DNA from: Clostridia bacterium
GTDB taxonomy: Bacteria; Bacillota; Clostridia; Oscillospirales; Acutalibacteraceae
NCBI GenBank assembly: GCA_900768035.1
Contig: CAAGBH010000052.1
Location: 1 to 6,119, forward strand
Direction of reading: 5' to 3'
DNA length: 6,119 nt
The position numbers were made by a program, and so were the translations under genes. The notes beneath the pieces were generated by a model that saw nothing but the letters and a program-made list of their open reading frames with translations, did no database searches and was not told the origin of the DNA. This document shows, one piece after another, positions 6,054 through 6,119 of the stretch; position 1 is the stretch's first letter, and every line of letters starts with the position of its first letter.

Positions 6054-6119
6054 GGTGGATGTAGCTTAGTTGGTTAAAGCGCCAGTTTGTGGCACTGGAG
6101 ACCGTGGGTTCGAGTCCCA
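6054..6119 (+). tRNA. tRNA-His (anticodon GTG), 3' end cut by the window
   Basis: The cloverleaf is readable up to the T arm: acceptor 5' strand GTGGATG (6055-6061), then TA at positions 8-9. The D arm pairs GCTT (6064-6067) with AAGC. The anticodon stem CCAGT (6082-6086) pairs with ACTGG (6094-6098) around loop TTGTGGC, giving anticodon GTG at 6089-6091, which reads His codons. The T stem begins GTGGG and its 3' strand is cut after CCCA. The G at 6054 is the extra G-1 typical of tRNA-His, needed by histidyl-tRNA synthetase. About 12 to 13 bases (last T-stem base, acceptor 3' strand, discriminator, possibly CCA) lie beyond the window. Confidence 0.95.

Noticed and set aside
3698..6119. Mobile element, CRISPR array or defence-type system
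   Set aside because: No transposase, integrase, repeat array or terminal inverted repeats are visible. All genes belong to core metabolic or translation families, and the tRNA has no integrase beside it within the window.

Overview
The window looks like part of a low-GC Bacillota chromosome, probably a member of Clostridia. The evidence is AT-rich DNA, strong AGGAGG-type ribosome binding sites, a T-box riboswitch ahead of the phenylalanyl-tRNA synthetase operon, a DUF436/YwlG-type gene and an alaR-alaT-like regulator/aminotransferase pair. Genus cannot be read from the sequence. Both ends look artificial or broken. The first seven bases equal the inner end of the standard Illumina adapter, and they create the apparent stop codon of the leftmost gene. 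The right end stops inside a tRNA gene.

Layout. Leftwards (minus strand), from about 3629 down to 7: an extended -10 promoter, a T-box leader of about 250 nt with a TTC (Phe) specifier, then pheS (339 aa) and pheT (762 aa visible, C-terminus missing). The two genes are 14 nt apart, and the pheT ribosome binding site overlaps the pheS stop codon. Rightwards from about 3640: a back-to-back promoter, then a DUF436/UPF0340 (YwlG-like) gene of unknown function. The end of that gene contains the -35 box of the next promoter, which drives an Lrp/AsnC regulator and a class I/II PLP aminotransferase joined by an ATGA stop/start overlap. A clear intrinsic terminator closes this unit. A near-consensus promoter then drives tRNA-His(GTG), cut at the window end in the T arm.

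How it fits together. The content is amino-acid and translation housekeeping. The T-box lets uncharged tRNA-Phe switch on PheST. The Lrp-family protein probably senses an amino acid and controls its own operon, possibly through a 13-bp palindrome lying between its -35 and -10. The aminotransferase interconverts an amino acid and a 2-oxo acid, with alanine transamination the best guess from the gene pairing. I found no mobile element, CRISPR array, defence system or other clearly new system. The points most worth checking are the adapter-derived false stop in pheT, the false upstream start of pheS inside the T-box, the candidate autoregulatory operator and the uncharacterised DUF436 gene.
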